A stretch of DNA of 58,818 nucleotides, from NCBI GenBank assembly GCA_020860515.1, contig JAJBUG010000032.1, forward strand, positions 1 to 58,818. The letters are read 5' to 3'. The DNA comes from Bacteroidales bacterium (lineage in GTDB: Bacteria; Bacteroidota; Bacteroidia; Bacteroidales; Muribaculaceae). A program made the translations under genes and the position numbers. Below are positions 25,651 to 34,525 of the stretch, one piece after another. The notes under the pieces were generated by a model. That model did not search any database and was not told the DNA's origin. It worked only from the letters and a program-made list of their open reading frames with translations. Every line of letters starts with the position of its first letter. Within the stretch, counting starts at the first letter, position 1.

Positions 25651-27351
25651 ATGAGGATTGGAATCAATAAGATATTGCCCTTGCTTTTTGCCGCTGCGAT
25701 GATGCTGGCAGGCTGCGCGCGCCACTCGGCTGAGTGGCAGCGGCTCGGTGTGGCCGACAACGTGATGGAGGAGCGCCCCGACTCCGCCCTCGCCATCCTC
25801 GCCGCCATCGACCCCTCCGTCCTCGCCTCCCCCGAGGAAAACGCCCGCTACGCCCTCCTCCTGACCCAGGCCCAGGTTAAAAACGGATACATCATCGACA
25901 ACGACTCCCTGATCAGCAAGGCTCTTGAGTTCTACAAAACCAAGAAAAACTCCAACGAGCTGATGCGCTCGCTCTTCTATGACAGTGAGGTCGGATACAA
26001 CCAAGGAAGCTTTGTTGAGGTAATACAATCCCTTATGGAGGCCGAGGAAATGGCTTCAAATAAGGATAATTGCCTTTGGCTCGCAAAAATCGAGGAAATG
26101 ATTGGGGACATATATTCTAACATGCACAATCAGGAAGAATGGGCAGAGTATTCCATGAAAGCATCCAACCTTTATAAGAAGATTGGAAAAGAAAGGAATC
26201 ACAGATTCTTATTAATTGATCATACAACCGCTTTGTCCAATAAGGGCAATATTACCTTAGCATCAGAACTGATAGATAGTGTGATATCTCTTGCCCAGCA
26301 TGAACCCGCCGACACAGCTCTATTATGTTATGGATTGAAATTCAAAATTTCCCTTTTCCTAAATAACAGGAACAATAAAGATGCCATAGACTGTTATGAT
26401 CGGCTTTCAAAATTGGGAATAACTAATTTATTGTCAGCCAATGAAGAAGCCCGATTGGCCCAAGCCTACATAGCAGAAAATTTGATGGACCAAGCAAATT
26501 GGCATATTCAAAATGCCCAATCCCATAAGAATAATTCTGCAGATGAAGCTGCCATAAACATGGTATGGGCAGATTATAATGAATCCAACGGTGAATACAA
26601 ATTGGCATTGGACAACGTCAGAAAGGCTCTTGATATACAGAATACCACTGTCAACTATTTGCTCAGGGAATCAATAGCTGCAGAACAAAGGGATTTTTAC
26701 AATCTCCTGGCATTGAAGGAACGACAAAACACAAAAGAATGGAAAAATTTGTTTGTGGTGATACTTGTCTTTACCACACTTTTTACCTTTGCCATAATTA
26801 TTTGTTATAGGCTTAATCAGAAAGTACAAAAATCAAAACTTGAAGCAAAGATACATGACATATACCGGCTTAACACTTCTCTTACAAATGAAAAGAACCA
26901 TCTCAAGAGGCTTACTCAGAAGAATGAAGAGATGGAAAAAGAAATGGAAACGTTATTCAAGAAACAATGGTCCACGCTTAATTTTCTCTGTAATCAATAT
27001 TTTGACAAGGATTCAGAGCAGAAATTGCGTGAAACAATAACTAAAGAAATCAAAAAGGAGATAGAGAAGCTAAAAAACTCTGATGCGCAGCTTGAAATGG
27101 AAAGGGCAGTTAATCGATATATGGGCAACATTATTGATGTTATGAAGCAAGAATGTCCATTTCTTAAACCAAGAGACATAAAATTTCTGACTTTTGAAAT
27201 GGCAGGCTTTTCTCCCACTGCAGTGTGCATATATACTGACATCACTATCGATTACTTCTATCTGAAACGTTCAAATCTTATTAAGAAAATAAACAATTCT
27301 GCTGCCGAACACAAGGACTGGTTCCTTTCCAAGCTACCTAAAAAGAAGTAG
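25651..27351 (+). CDS. TPR lipoprotein with transmembrane segment and HTH-like tail, regulator 2
   Basis: 566 aa from MRIGINKILPLL; the first 75 residues equal regulator 1 with a few changes, including lipobox MMLAGC. TPR-like repeats follow (about residues 70-345). The transmembrane helix is at about 365-388 (LFVVILVFTTLFTFAIIICY), then a coiled coil rich in Lys/Glu (about 395-440). The C-terminal HTH-like domain contains KPRDIKFLTFEMAGFSPTAV and YLKRSNLIKKI, the GFS helix-turn-helix and RSxLxKKI recognition features of LuxR-like Bacteroidetes regulators. The likely target is the operon starting at 27633, which encodes secreted proteins and a protease. After the shared leader the body is highly diverged from regulator 1. 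Confidence 0.78.
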   Translation: MRIGINKILPLLFAAAMMLAGCARHSAEWQRLGVADNVMEERPDSALAILAAIDPSVLASPEENARYALLLTQAQVKNGYIIDNDSLISKALEFYKTKKNSNELMRSLFYDSEVGYNQGSFVEVIQSLMEAEEMASNKDNCLWLAKIEEMIGDIYSNMHNQEEWAEYSMKASNLYKKIGKERNHRFLLIDHTTALSNKGNITLASELIDSVISLAQHEPADTALLCYGLKFKISLFLNNRNNKDAIDCYDRLSKLGITNLLSANEEARLAQAYIAENLMDQANWHIQNAQSHKNNSADEAAINMVWADYNESNGEYKLALDNVRKALDIQNTTVNYLLRESIAAEQRDFYNLLALKERQNTKEWKNLFVVILVFTTLFTFAIIICYRLNQKVQKSKLEAKIHDIYRLNTSLTNEKNHLKRLTQKNEEMEKEMETLFKKQWSTLNFLCNQYFDKDSEQKLRETITKEIKKEIEKLKNSDAQLEMERAVNRYMGNIIDVMKQECPFLKPRDIKFLTFEMAGFSPTAVCIYTDITIDYFYLKRSNLIKKINNSAAEHKDWFLSKLPKKK

Positions 27352-27369
27352 GATATTTATTTCCCTCAG

Positions 27370-27412
27370 CCAATTCTTCTAAGGAAGATAAAAGTTTTAT
27401 AAGAAGAATTGG
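27370..27412 (+). terminator. Hairpin after regulator 2
   Basis: 11-bp perfect inverted repeat (27370-27380 with 27402-27412) with a 21-nt loop, about 20 bp after the stop. The T-run is weak, so termination is likely but not certain. Confidence 0.5.
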
Positions 27413-27468
27413 TCCTAGTTTAAATAATTATTTGCATAATTTCAAATTTATTTACAAACAAAACGATG

Positions 27469-27526
27469 TGTAAATCAATGAGTTGAAAAATATAGGATCC
27501 TATATTTTTCAACTCATTGATTTACA
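27469..27526. repeat. 58-bp perfect loopless palindrome
   Basis: A perfect 29+29-bp inverted repeat with no spacer, centred on a GGATCC at 27495-27500. It lies about 70 bp upstream of the promoter of the secreted-protein operon, not at a gene end, and has no T-run. Confidence 0.9.
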
Positions 27527-27569
27527 TGGATATACGATAAGAAATATTGGAAAATTTCTAACTCATATA

Positions 27570-27602
27570 TTTGGAATTTTGAGTTTTTAAACATTAACTT
27601 TG
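27570..27602 (+). promoter_or_regulatory. Promoter of the secreted-protein/C25 protease operon
   Basis: TTTG at 27570-27573, 21-bp spacer, TAACTTTG at 27595-27602: optimal Bacteroidetes consensus, about 30 bp before the first ATG. Confidence 0.8.
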
Positions 27603-27632
27603 CATTATTAACTATCACTAAATAGCTTTAAT

Positions 27633-28007
27633 ATGATGAAAAAAATTTTTTTAATCCTATTATTTGTGTTGATTGCTCTCTCTCCTACACTAAGCATTAG
27701 CCTTCATGGGGAAGAGAGTGCAACGGGTCAGACAGTTGACATTTCAAAATCAACTACCGCTCGTAATCTGAAGCCCAAGGCACCATCGCGCCAGTCCATC
27801 TACTGCTACTATGACGGCAGCAGCCTATACTTCTCTTTCACTTACTCCGAAGGAGATTGCGACCTCACTGTATCCTCTGCTTCTGGCATACAGTCCTACA
27901 CATTCAGCTCTGATGCTCCAGAATCGGTATTCATTGGTGCTGTAAGCGGTGCATCCATCACAATCCTCACCGAAGCCGGCAACACATACGTCGGCGAAAT
28001 CGAGTAA
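27633..28007 (+). CDS. Small secreted protein, DUF3244-like
   Basis: 124 aa. A signal peptide (about residues 1-27) precedes a short linker and a single beta-sandwich of about 75 residues (YCYYDGSSLYFSFTYSEGD then strands to NTYVGEIE). Length and strand order resemble DUF3244, small secreted Bacteroidetes proteins often found near proteases and other surface genes, but identity is not certain. It is first in an operon leading to a T9SS-tailed protein and a C25 protease. Its last 16 codons recur, without the rest, at 34526-34579 upstream of the second copy of the 354-aa gene. Confidence 0.6.
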   Translation: MMKKIFLILLFVLIALSPTLSISLHGEESATGQTVDISKSTTARNLKPKAPSRQSIYCYYDGSSLYFSFTYSEGDCDLTVSSASGIQSYTFSSDAPESVFIGAVSGASITILTEAGNTYVGEIE

Positions 28008-28034
28008 TTTCTAAAACTACTAATCTCCAACATC

Positions 28035-28874
28035 ATGAAAAAATTTATTTCGTTAATCCTCCCTTGCTTCATCGCACCAGCAATGGGATTCGCTCAAATT
28101 GAGCTGAAATCTGATGACCAATCCACAGTGATCTCGTTCGGAAAGAGCGATGAAGCCTCGGCCGTTCAAATCGGCAAAGCTGATAACTCAGGTGCTCTCC
28201 TTCTCCAAGGAAGCGAAGGCTTTCGCATAGTTAGCGGAAACCAAACCAAGACAGACGTGATCTCTTATGACACTAAGAATCCAGAGGTTGTAACATTCAA
28301 CGCTGGCATATCAACGCTTGGCTTGCTGGCCAAGACCCCGTCTGGCAATGCGCAGTGTGTCGAAAACGCTGTTGACCTCCTCTCTGCTGTGCCCATGCGC
28401 TTAGAAAACGAAGGCAGTCCAAGATATTTCCTCGATGCAGAGGATGTGGCAAATTCTTTTCCAGGACTTGTTATCACCTCTGAGGACGGCAGCCAAAGCA
28501 TCGACTATGTTGGAGTGGTTTCCTTGCTGGTAGGGGCGGTGCAGGAGCTTAACAGCGAACTGGCTGCTCTAAAGGGTGAAACCAATGGGACTGCCACCAT
28601 CCTGTCTGCCAAGGCTGCTCTGCAACAGAACCAGCCCAACCCGGCTAAGGACACCACTGTGATCAAATACACCTTGCCAGATGGATGTGTTGACGCATCG
28701 GTTTGCGTTTTTGACCTGCAAGGTGCTTTGGCCAAGTCCTTAACCCTCGATGCAGCTTCTGGAAGCTCTCAAATCATCATTTCCACATCAGACATACAGC
28801 CTGGCATGTACCTGTATTCCCTCATCGTAGACGGAAACGTTGCAGCCACCAAGAAAATGATTGTCACACGCTGA
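28035..28874 (+). CDS. Secreted protein with T9SS C-terminal sorting domain
   Basis: 279 aa. Signal peptide MKKFISLILPCFIAPAMGFA then Q. Residues about 20-165 form a beta-rich unit; YVGVVSLLVGAVQELNSEL (about 155-175) recalls the chaperone/intramolecular-cleavage helix of endosialidase tail proteins (peptidase S74-like), which is a tentative link. Residues about 195-279 are a type-A T9SS sorting domain (LQQNQPNPAKDTTVIKYTLP, DLQGALAKS, GMYLYSLIVDGNVAATKKMI), so the protein should be exported across the outer membrane and anchored. It sits between the DUF3244-like gene and the C25 protease gene, 12 bp before the latter. Confidence 0.78.
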   Translation: MKKFISLILPCFIAPAMGFAQIELKSDDQSTVISFGKSDEASAVQIGKADNSGALLLQGSEGFRIVSGNQTKTDVISYDTKNPEVVTFNAGISTLGLLAKTPSGNAQCVENAVDLLSAVPMRLENEGSPRYFLDAEDVANSFPGLVITSEDGSQSIDYVGVVSLLVGAVQELNSELAALKGETNGTATILSAKAALQQNQPNPAKDTTVIKYTLPDGCVDASVCVFDLQGALAKSLTLDAASGSSQIIISTSDIQPGMYLYSLIVDGNVAATKKMIVTR

Positions 28875-28886
28875 AACCAGATCCCT

Positions 28887-31329
28887 ATGGCAAAACTAAG
28901 AACTATGGTCCTGTTGTGCATCCTTGGCTTATTGCTGCCAGGGATAGCCCAGGGAAAAGCCGTTTCCGAGACTTTTGTCTTCGAGAAAAATCTGCTGAAG
29001 ATGGAAACCGCAACCGTTGATGATGCCAAATACACAGAGGTGGCCTATCCAGGCCTTGAATGCGGAGGCGAAATTGGATGGGCTGCCCTTCCTTACGTCA
29101 GTCTGAAATTCCAACTGCCTCTTGACGCAAAGGATGTAACTGTTGCGGTGGAAAGCATTGAAACTGAGAACATTCAGCTTGAATGTCCGTTGAAAAAGAA
29201 TCTTGTTCCCATTACAACCAATGGATATGCCGTGACCGATTTAGACATTGATCAGAATAAAGAAGTGCCTGAAATCCAAGGATGGCCGGAAATAGGATCT
29301 ATTGGGCAACTGTTCGGGGCCTGCACGGTTGCAGAAATAAGTTTCTCACCCATACTGGTTAAAGGCGAAGAGCAGAGCTGCGATTTCGTAAGGAGCATCA
29401 CTCTGAGCGTAAATTATGGTTCATCGGAAAACAGTGAGGCAAGGATTTTATCAGCGGATGATTTCAATGATTTGGCGCTTGCCTATGTCAACGCCATCAT
29501 TCCGAGCGAAAGCGATGGCGTCCAGGAGTTGTCATCGTCAAGCTCAGGCATGAATTTGGCCACAACTTTGGTGTCCACCGTTGGGTCTTCCAACCTCCCC
29601 GCCTACCAATACATGGTGGTCACCACGCGGGAGCTGGCTCCCGCGTTCACAAGAATTGTCGGATGGAAAAGACAAAAGGGCTACACTGCCGGAGTGGTGT
29701 GCATTGAGGACATACTGGCTGATGCTTCATATTCAAGCGGAGATTTGGTCTCTGGCATAAATGACGATGCGGGCAAGCTTAGAGCGTTCCTGTCGGATGC
29801 CTACAATGCAACCAACGGAACAAGGTACGTGCTTCTGGGGGGGGGATGCATCCTTAGTGCCAGCACGATTTGCAAAGACTATTTCTGAAAGTGGCTACGA
29901 TTGCACTACTAACACCGGCCTAACTCCCACAGACGCATATTTTTGTGACTTTGACGGGAACTGGGATGCCAACGGAGACGGGCTTTATGGCGAATACCTC
30001 AAAGACAGCATCGATTTGCTCCCTGAAATTTTTGTTGGCCGCTTATTGGTCAATGCAGAACAGGATGTCCGGTACTATACAAACAAGCTTGTAAAATATG
30101 AGATCAACCCTGGCAACGGCAGCACTGAATATCTTGGCCGCGCGTTTCTTTCGCAATGCGATATGATGCTGTACTACCATGAAGCAGACTCGGTTGTCAA
30201 CCACATTCAAAACAATTTCCCAGATATCACGGTTTTTTCTGAACTGCCGACTTGGAACGATTCCAATCCGACATTCCCCACAGGCAACGAAGTGATTGAG
30301 GAACTCAAAAGCTCAACCCCTGGCTTGATGAGTTTCCACGGACATGGAAATCCTTACGCTATAGGAACCATGCAAAATGGCTATAAAAACGGGGAAACAT
30401 ACGGTATTGTAAGCAAACAAGGAATACCGAGATACGGAGACGGACATCACTTGCATGTGGAGACTGCGCAAGGGATCGATCTTATAAATAACAAGGATTT
30501 CCCTGCCATAGGCTACTCCATCGCTTGCACTGTCATGCCATTTGATTCGTTTCCAGACTATACCAACTACATCAATTTTGGAAAATCTTTTACTTCTGGG
30601 GGCAATTACGGAGGCCCAGCTTTCATTAGCAACACCAGATACGGATACATAAACTACTCGGTGGACATTGAAAAACAGTTTTTTGATTATGTATTTTCTA
30701 ACAATGGCATGGGATGCTCCCATGCGTTGTCGAAAACTTCTTTTTCAAACAGAGATAAATATTACTATCATTGTGCACTTACATGCAATCTCTTAGGATG
30801 CCCCGAGTTTGAAATGTGGACAGCGCAGCCTGCAACCATAGGGAGTTCTTTAGGCAATGGCCTTACGGTGTCAAACATAGATCTGTCTACAAACGAGCTG
30901 TCTCGATCCTCTGGCATGGCTCTCTCATCAGTTGCAACATCGTGGACTAATCAGGTGGTCACCATACGAAAGAGCAATCATATCCCCCTCTTGATGTCAA
31001 CCACATTGCAGGGGTTGAATCTAACGCAAGACGGTCATTATTTTGTAAGGGACCTGACACTTTCCAATGGCCAAAGGGGCGGAAACGTTCAGGTTAGCGG
31101 CTGTAGCGTTGGGTTTGAAGCATCGAACAATATAGTAATCAATTCTACGTTTATAATAAACAGCGGAGCCGATGTGACATTGATAAGCCATGGCACTGTG
31201 ACCATCAATGGTGGCCAGATAAATTCCGGAGGAAGCCTTACCATATATAGCGACCAGGTTCAGATAGCAACTCAGATGACTTGTGCAAGCGGCGGAACCA
31301 TTGTATGGAAAACAATCAGCCAACTTTAA
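28887..31329 (+). pseudogene. C25 (gingipain-family) cysteine protease, out of frame at a G9 tract
   Basis: Two frames, 28887-29888 and 29761-31329, meet at nine consecutive G at 29837-29845. With eight G they fuse into one 813-aa protein: signal peptide (MAKLRTMVLLCILGLLLPG), propeptide, then a caspase-like C25 domain reading YVLLGGDASLVPARFAKT. The catalytic His is in SFHGHGNPYAIG (about residue 486) and the Cys in YSIACTVMPFD (about 547). The C-terminus is a beta-helix-like repeat (GTVTINGGQINSGGSL) without a recognisable T9SS tail. With nine G the product stops after 333 aa, before the catalytic residues. The remainder is intact, which argues for phase-variable OFF rather than decay. Confidence 0.85.
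29837..29845 (+). promoter_or_regulatory. G9 homopolymer, candidate phase-variation switch
   Basis: Nine consecutive G in the codons for the LLGGD motif of the C25 protease. Eight G restores the conserved reading. It is the longest G tract noticed inside a coding region of this window. Confidence 0.85.
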
Positions 31330-31339
31330 AATTATAATT

Positions 31340-32404
31340 ATGATACGGAAATATTTACATTTGCTCATGCTGGCTACTTTTGCTGGTGCTGGTGCGCAGG
31401 AGAGCCAGTACACGCCGCTGGTGCGCGAGGGCGTGGAGTGGGGCTACGTCGAGGAGCTTAACGCTCCTTACGGCCACGTAACCTACAACAGGCTCCAGTT
31501 CTACGGCTCCGCAGAAATCGATGGCAAAGAGTACAAGCCCCTCTACATGTACACCACCCACAAGCTCTCTATCCCCTTCCTCGGCACCACCACCCCCGCG
31601 GCCTGGATGCGTGAGGAAGACCGGAGGGTTTACGCGGTTTACAACCCCGACTACGCCGCCGTGGCACATGCCCACAGCGACATGCTGTCGTTAGAGTTTG
31701 CCGGCGAGGAAATCCTCCTCTACGACTTCAATGTCAGCGCCGGGGATACATATTACATAGGTCCCGAAAACCAGGACACCGGATACAGGATCGGGATGCA
31801 GTGCCTCTCAGTCGAGGAAATCCAGTGCGGCGAAGGCGCCAGGAAGCTCTACACTTTCATGCAGGAAGACTTCAGATCCGAGGTGAAGATCCTCGAGGGG
31901 GCAGGCCCCTACGACCAGGCCTCATTCGGCAAGGAAATCGGATCGTTCCTGTATCCGTTCCATGTCATGACCACCAGCATCCCCTCGACCGAGGTACAGG
32001 ACATCCTGCTCTACGAGAGGCGGCTGGAAAGCGAGGATACTGAAGGGTGGGAATGGATCGGGCCGATAGTGGCGAAATACCCGTCGTTTGACTATTACGG
32101 GCCCCACGACCCCACGGTATGGGCTTGGTACAAGAGCATGGAGATAGACTCCGCTCCCGCATTGTCGGCAGCGGCAGAAGGCGTGAAAATCAGCCAGAGC
32201 CAGGGCTTGGTCACCATTGAGGGGACTGATTCGGAAATAGCCAGCGTGGAGCTTTTCGAACCCACGGGCTATTTGCTGAAAACCCTGAAGCCTCACAGCA
32301 GCCGCGCGCAGCTGAGCGTTGATTCGCATGCGGGAGAGCTGCTGATTCTGCGCGTGAAGCTGGCCGACGGCACATCACTGTCGCGCAAAATCATTGCAAG
32401 GTAA
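31340..32404 (+). CDS. Secreted protein, 354 aa, copy 1 (unknown function)
   Basis: Begins MIRKYLHLLMLATFAGAGA, a signal peptide; longer upstream frame rejected. The mature part (QESQYTPLVREGVEWGYVEE onward) is beta-rich and aromatic. It ends in a 70-residue module (LVTIEGTDSEIASVELFEPT, LRVKLADGTSLSRKIIAR) like the C-terminal sorting/adhesion modules of Prevotella and Muribaculaceae secreted proteins. No enzyme motif is seen. It is the last gene of the protease operon, 10 bp after it. From 31397 to 32415 the DNA is identical to 34685-35703, while the signal peptide coding region differs. A terminator repeat follows. Confidence 0.7.
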   Translation: MIRKYLHLLMLATFAGAGAQESQYTPLVREGVEWGYVEELNAPYGHVTYNRLQFYGSAEIDGKEYKPLYMYTTHKLSIPFLGTTTPAAWMREEDRRVYAVYNPDYAAVAHAHSDMLSLEFAGEEILLYDFNVSAGDTYYIGPENQDTGYRIGMQCLSVEEIQCGEGARKLYTFMQEDFRSEVKILEGAGPYDQASFGKEIGSFLYPFHVMTTSIPSTEVQDILLYERRLESEDTEGWEWIGPIVAKYPSFDYYGPHDPTVWAWYKSMEIDSAPALSAAAEGVKISQSQGLVTIEGTDSEIASVELFEPTGYLLKTLKPHSSRAQLSVDSHAGELLILRVKLADGTSLSRKIIAR

Positions 32405-32415
32405 TTGGCTGCCCA
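31397..32415 (+). repeat. 1,019-bp identical duplication, left copy
   Basis: Identical in the bases compared to 34685-35703, including all reading frames. Identity begins at the codons after the signal peptide and ends in the 3' untranslated region, with the first mismatch at 32416. Confidence 0.85.
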
Positions 32416-32444
32416 CCTAATAAAATTTCAGATTCTACCCCAGC

Positions 32445-32530
32445 TAAGCACTCGTTTGTCTCTGCGCGTGAGGCGTGCACTTTTGGTTAAACATTAGGAT
32501 TGCCAGGGCCGACCGTCGGCCCTGGCTTTT
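32445..32530. repeat. Terminator repeat, copy 2
   Basis: Same 85-bp unit as copy 1; hairpin 32502-32526. It lies between two convergent genes and ends at the stop codon of the AAA-ATPase gene (32529-32531), so it may terminate both. Confidence 0.9.
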
Positions 32531-34259
32531 ATACTTTCTTTTCGATGATGAGCTGGGGCTGATCCATCCTGTGGCCTCGGAACAGAATTGATATGCCATG
32601 GAGGGTGCAGCCCTCTATGGCTCGCAAAAGGCGGCGGTCCGACGCATACTTTTCAATCTGGTCCTTGGCCTCGGCAAGCTTGATGGTCGCCTCACTGTCG
32701 CTGGCATTGGCGTTTACGTACTTCAGCTCTATTATGTAGCAGTGCTCAGCCTTCGGGAAATGGTGGCGAAGGGGTATCATCACGAAGTCGCTGTAGCCGT
32801 AGCCCAGCTCCAGCTCGGGGCAGAGCAGCGAGTAGTCGCACACCCCGAGCCATGCCTTGAAGAAGCCTTGCACGTTATGTTCACCCCCTATGGCGTCGCG
32901 CACCGAGGACAGTTCGGCGAACGCCTGCCCTATCTTCTCCAGCACAGGGAGCCAGAGCCCCTGGTAAACCATGGCGCGGTAGTCCTTCTCCACGGGCTTA
33001 ATGGCCAGGGGGTGCACCCTCTCGTACATGCTGATCATGAAGCTCCAGTACTGCTGGCGCACGCACTCGTTGGGGACGACCATGTGGCACACGGGGTACT
33101 CTCCGCCGCCGATGGTCAGCATCCCGTAGTAGTAGACCAGCGAGAGGAAGTTGTCCTGGTCGAGCAGCTCCATGGCCGGGAACGACCTCTGCAGGCGCAT
33201 GTCCACGTAGCCCTCGTTGGCGATCTGCTCGATCGAGGACAGCCGCTCGTCGCGCCTGGAGCCCCGGTCGAGGCTCACAAGCTGCTGCAGCTTGGAGATG
33301 TCGGTCTTGATGTTCTTGTCGATCATGTCCTCGGGCGGGTGGCCGGTCTTGAGCAGGGGACCCAGGTAGTAGAGGGCCATGTCGCAGTTGTAAACGGTCT
33401 CGCGGCCGTGGCTCTTCAGGGCGAAGCAGTAGTTGTCGTACCACGGACGCATGTCGGCGATGACAGCGTCGACGTCGGCTCCTACCTTTCCCCCTGCCTT
33501 GTAGTAGGCGAGCATCTCGCGCACTTCGCGCTCCTCGAAGCCGAGCATGCTGTTGAAGTCGGGCTGGTTGGATATGTTCCAGTCGATGTTGTAGCCGCTG
33601 GTGAGGTCGTCGAGGGTAACGGGCGAGATGCCGAACATCAGTATCCGCTCGAAAGTACCCTTGAAGAGCTTGAAGAAGCGCCGGTAGAAGCCGTCGGCGT
33701 GGGTGAGGTTCTCGAACACCCTGTGGCCGTGGCTGGCCAGCACGTCGTTGGTGAAGTTGTCGTACTCGTCGATTATCAGATATAGGCGCAAATCCAGTCG
33801 ACTGGCGCTTATGGTGAGAGTGTTGAGCTTATCCTCAGCGCTTTCTGATTTCAATACCATTTCATAGGTGTAGTCATCATAATAGCTCTGATATTTCAAT
33901 ATGAACTTGTCAAGTTCCTTACAACAATATTTGTTGAATTGGCTTTCAAGGTTTTCTATCGTGCCCCCAGCCTTTGAAAAATCAAATCTTAGCACCAAAT
34001 ATTTGTTGGCTAAGGAAGTTGGATTCTTGCCTATGAACAAATCCTTGAACAATATCTTGAATTGGTCGGCTGAGTTAATGTCATAATAAGCCTCAACCAT
34101 GCTCAGAAAAAGGCTTTTTCCAAAGCGGCGCGGCCGGATCATGAGCAAATAACTGTTCTCTACCTCGAGCATGGGGAGGTACATAGTCTTGTCCACATAG
34201 TACATGTCGTCCCTGCGCAGGCGCTTGAAGTCGGAGATACCGTAAGGTAGGAGTTTCAT
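32529..34259 (-). CDS. AAA-ATPase-like protein with PD-(D/E)XK nuclease-like C-terminus
   Basis: 576 aa from the ATG at 34259 (MKLLPYGISDFKRLRRDDMY). The N-terminus matches AAA-ATPase_like (PF09820): VDKTMYLPMLE, P-loop variant RPRRFGKSLFLSM (about residues 41-53) and Walker B LIIDEYDNFTND. The C-terminal domain has GYGYSDFVMIPLRHHF and HCYIIELKYVN, the DxxxxxxxxxxExK pattern of the associated DUF1703 nuclease-like domain. These genes are multicopy in gut Bacteroidales; function is uncertain (defence, mobile-element maintenance). Residues about 48-141 are encoded by markedly AT-rich DNA while the rest is GC-rich, suggesting recombination. Promoter lies in leader cassette copy 3. Confidence 0.85.
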   Translation of the reverse strand: MKLLPYGISDFKRLRRDDMYYVDKTMYLPMLEVENSYLLMIRPRRFGKSLFLSMVEAYYDINSADQFKILFKDLFIGKNPTSLANKYLVLRFDFSKAGGTIENLESQFNKYCCKELDKFILKYQSYYDDYTYEMVLKSESAEDKLNTLTISASRLDLRLYLIIDEYDNFTNDVLASHGHRVFENLTHADGFYRRFFKLFKGTFERILMFGISPVTLDDLTSGYNIDWNISNQPDFNSMLGFEEREVREMLAYYKAGGKVGADVDAVIADMRPWYDNYCFALKSHGRETVYNCDMALYYLGPLLKTGHPPEDMIDKNIKTDISKLQQLVSLDRGSRRDERLSSIEQIANEGYVDMRLQRSFPAMELLDQDNFLSLVYYYGMLTIGGGEYPVCHMVVPNECVRQQYWSFMISMYERVHPLAIKPVEKDYRAMVYQGLWLPVLEKIGQAFAELSSVRDAIGGEHNVQGFFKAWLGVCDYSLLCPELELGYGYSDFVMIPLRHHFPKAEHCYIIELKYVNANASDSEATIKLAEAKDQIEKYASDRRLLRAIEGCTLHGISILFRGHRMDQPQLIIEKKV

Positions 34260-34285
34260 TTTGAGCATAGTTAGTTATTTCTTAG

Positions 34286-34316
34286 CAAATTTACCAACAA
34301 TTGACCTAAATACAAA
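34286..34316 (-). promoter_or_regulatory. Minus-strand promoter for the AAA-ATPase gene
   Basis: On the minus strand, TTTG (34316-34313), 19-bp spacer, TAAATTTG (34293-34286); about 27 bp before the ATG at 34259. Confidence 0.7.
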
Positions 34317-34337
34317 ATATTTGTCCCAAAATTTTTG

Positions 34338-34345
34338 TAACTTTG
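34338..34345 (+). promoter_or_regulatory. -7 box (TAACTTTG) in leader copy 3
   Basis: Identical to the box in copies 1 and 2, but now drives only a truncated leader peptide. Confidence 0.55.
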
Positions 34346-34368
34346 CGGGAGAAATGTGCCTTTTGTCC

Positions 34369-34476
34369 ATGAGAATTGGAATTCATAAGATATTGCACTT
34401 GCTTTTGCTTATAGTGCTAAAATTTGTTTATTTTACCCTTGGGTCAGAATTTTATCGTATCTTTGTGGGAGAATAA
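34369..34476 (+). pseudogene. Truncated N-terminus of a TPR lipoprotein gene
   Basis: MRIGIHKILHLLLL continues the signal peptide seen in regulators 1 and 2, but the lipobox and TPR region are lost and the frame ends after 35 codons. It is a remnant of a third regulator gene. Confidence 0.75.
34458..34465 (+). promoter_or_regulatory. Additional -7 box (TATCTTTG)
   Basis: Consensus TAnnTTTG downstream of the truncated leader; could drive the second copy of the 354-aa gene. Confidence 0.45.
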
Positions 34477-34525
34477 TCTAAGAAACGTGAAAATTTCGTT
34501 TTTTGATAATCTAAGTAAGCTCTGC

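Larger units (their letters stand above)
25563..25876. repeat. Leader cassette, copy 2 (divergent promoter module)
   Basis: Shares 25563-25700 almost exactly with 34281-34408 and 25617-25876 with 20586-20845. It carries promoters on both strands: TAACTTTG (+) for regulator 2 and TACCTTTG (-) for hicAB. Confidence 0.9.
34281..34408. repeat. Leader cassette, copy 3 (truncated, divergent promoter)
   Basis: Matches 25563-25700 closely, carrying both promoters and the first codons of the TPR lipoprotein, then diverges before the lipobox. Confidence 0.88.

Noticed and set aside
32598..33785. 395-codon plus-strand frame opposite the AAA-ATPase gene
   Set aside because: It is a GC-rich antisense shadow of a gene with clear domains; its composition (Val/Leu/His/Glu-rich) has no family pattern.
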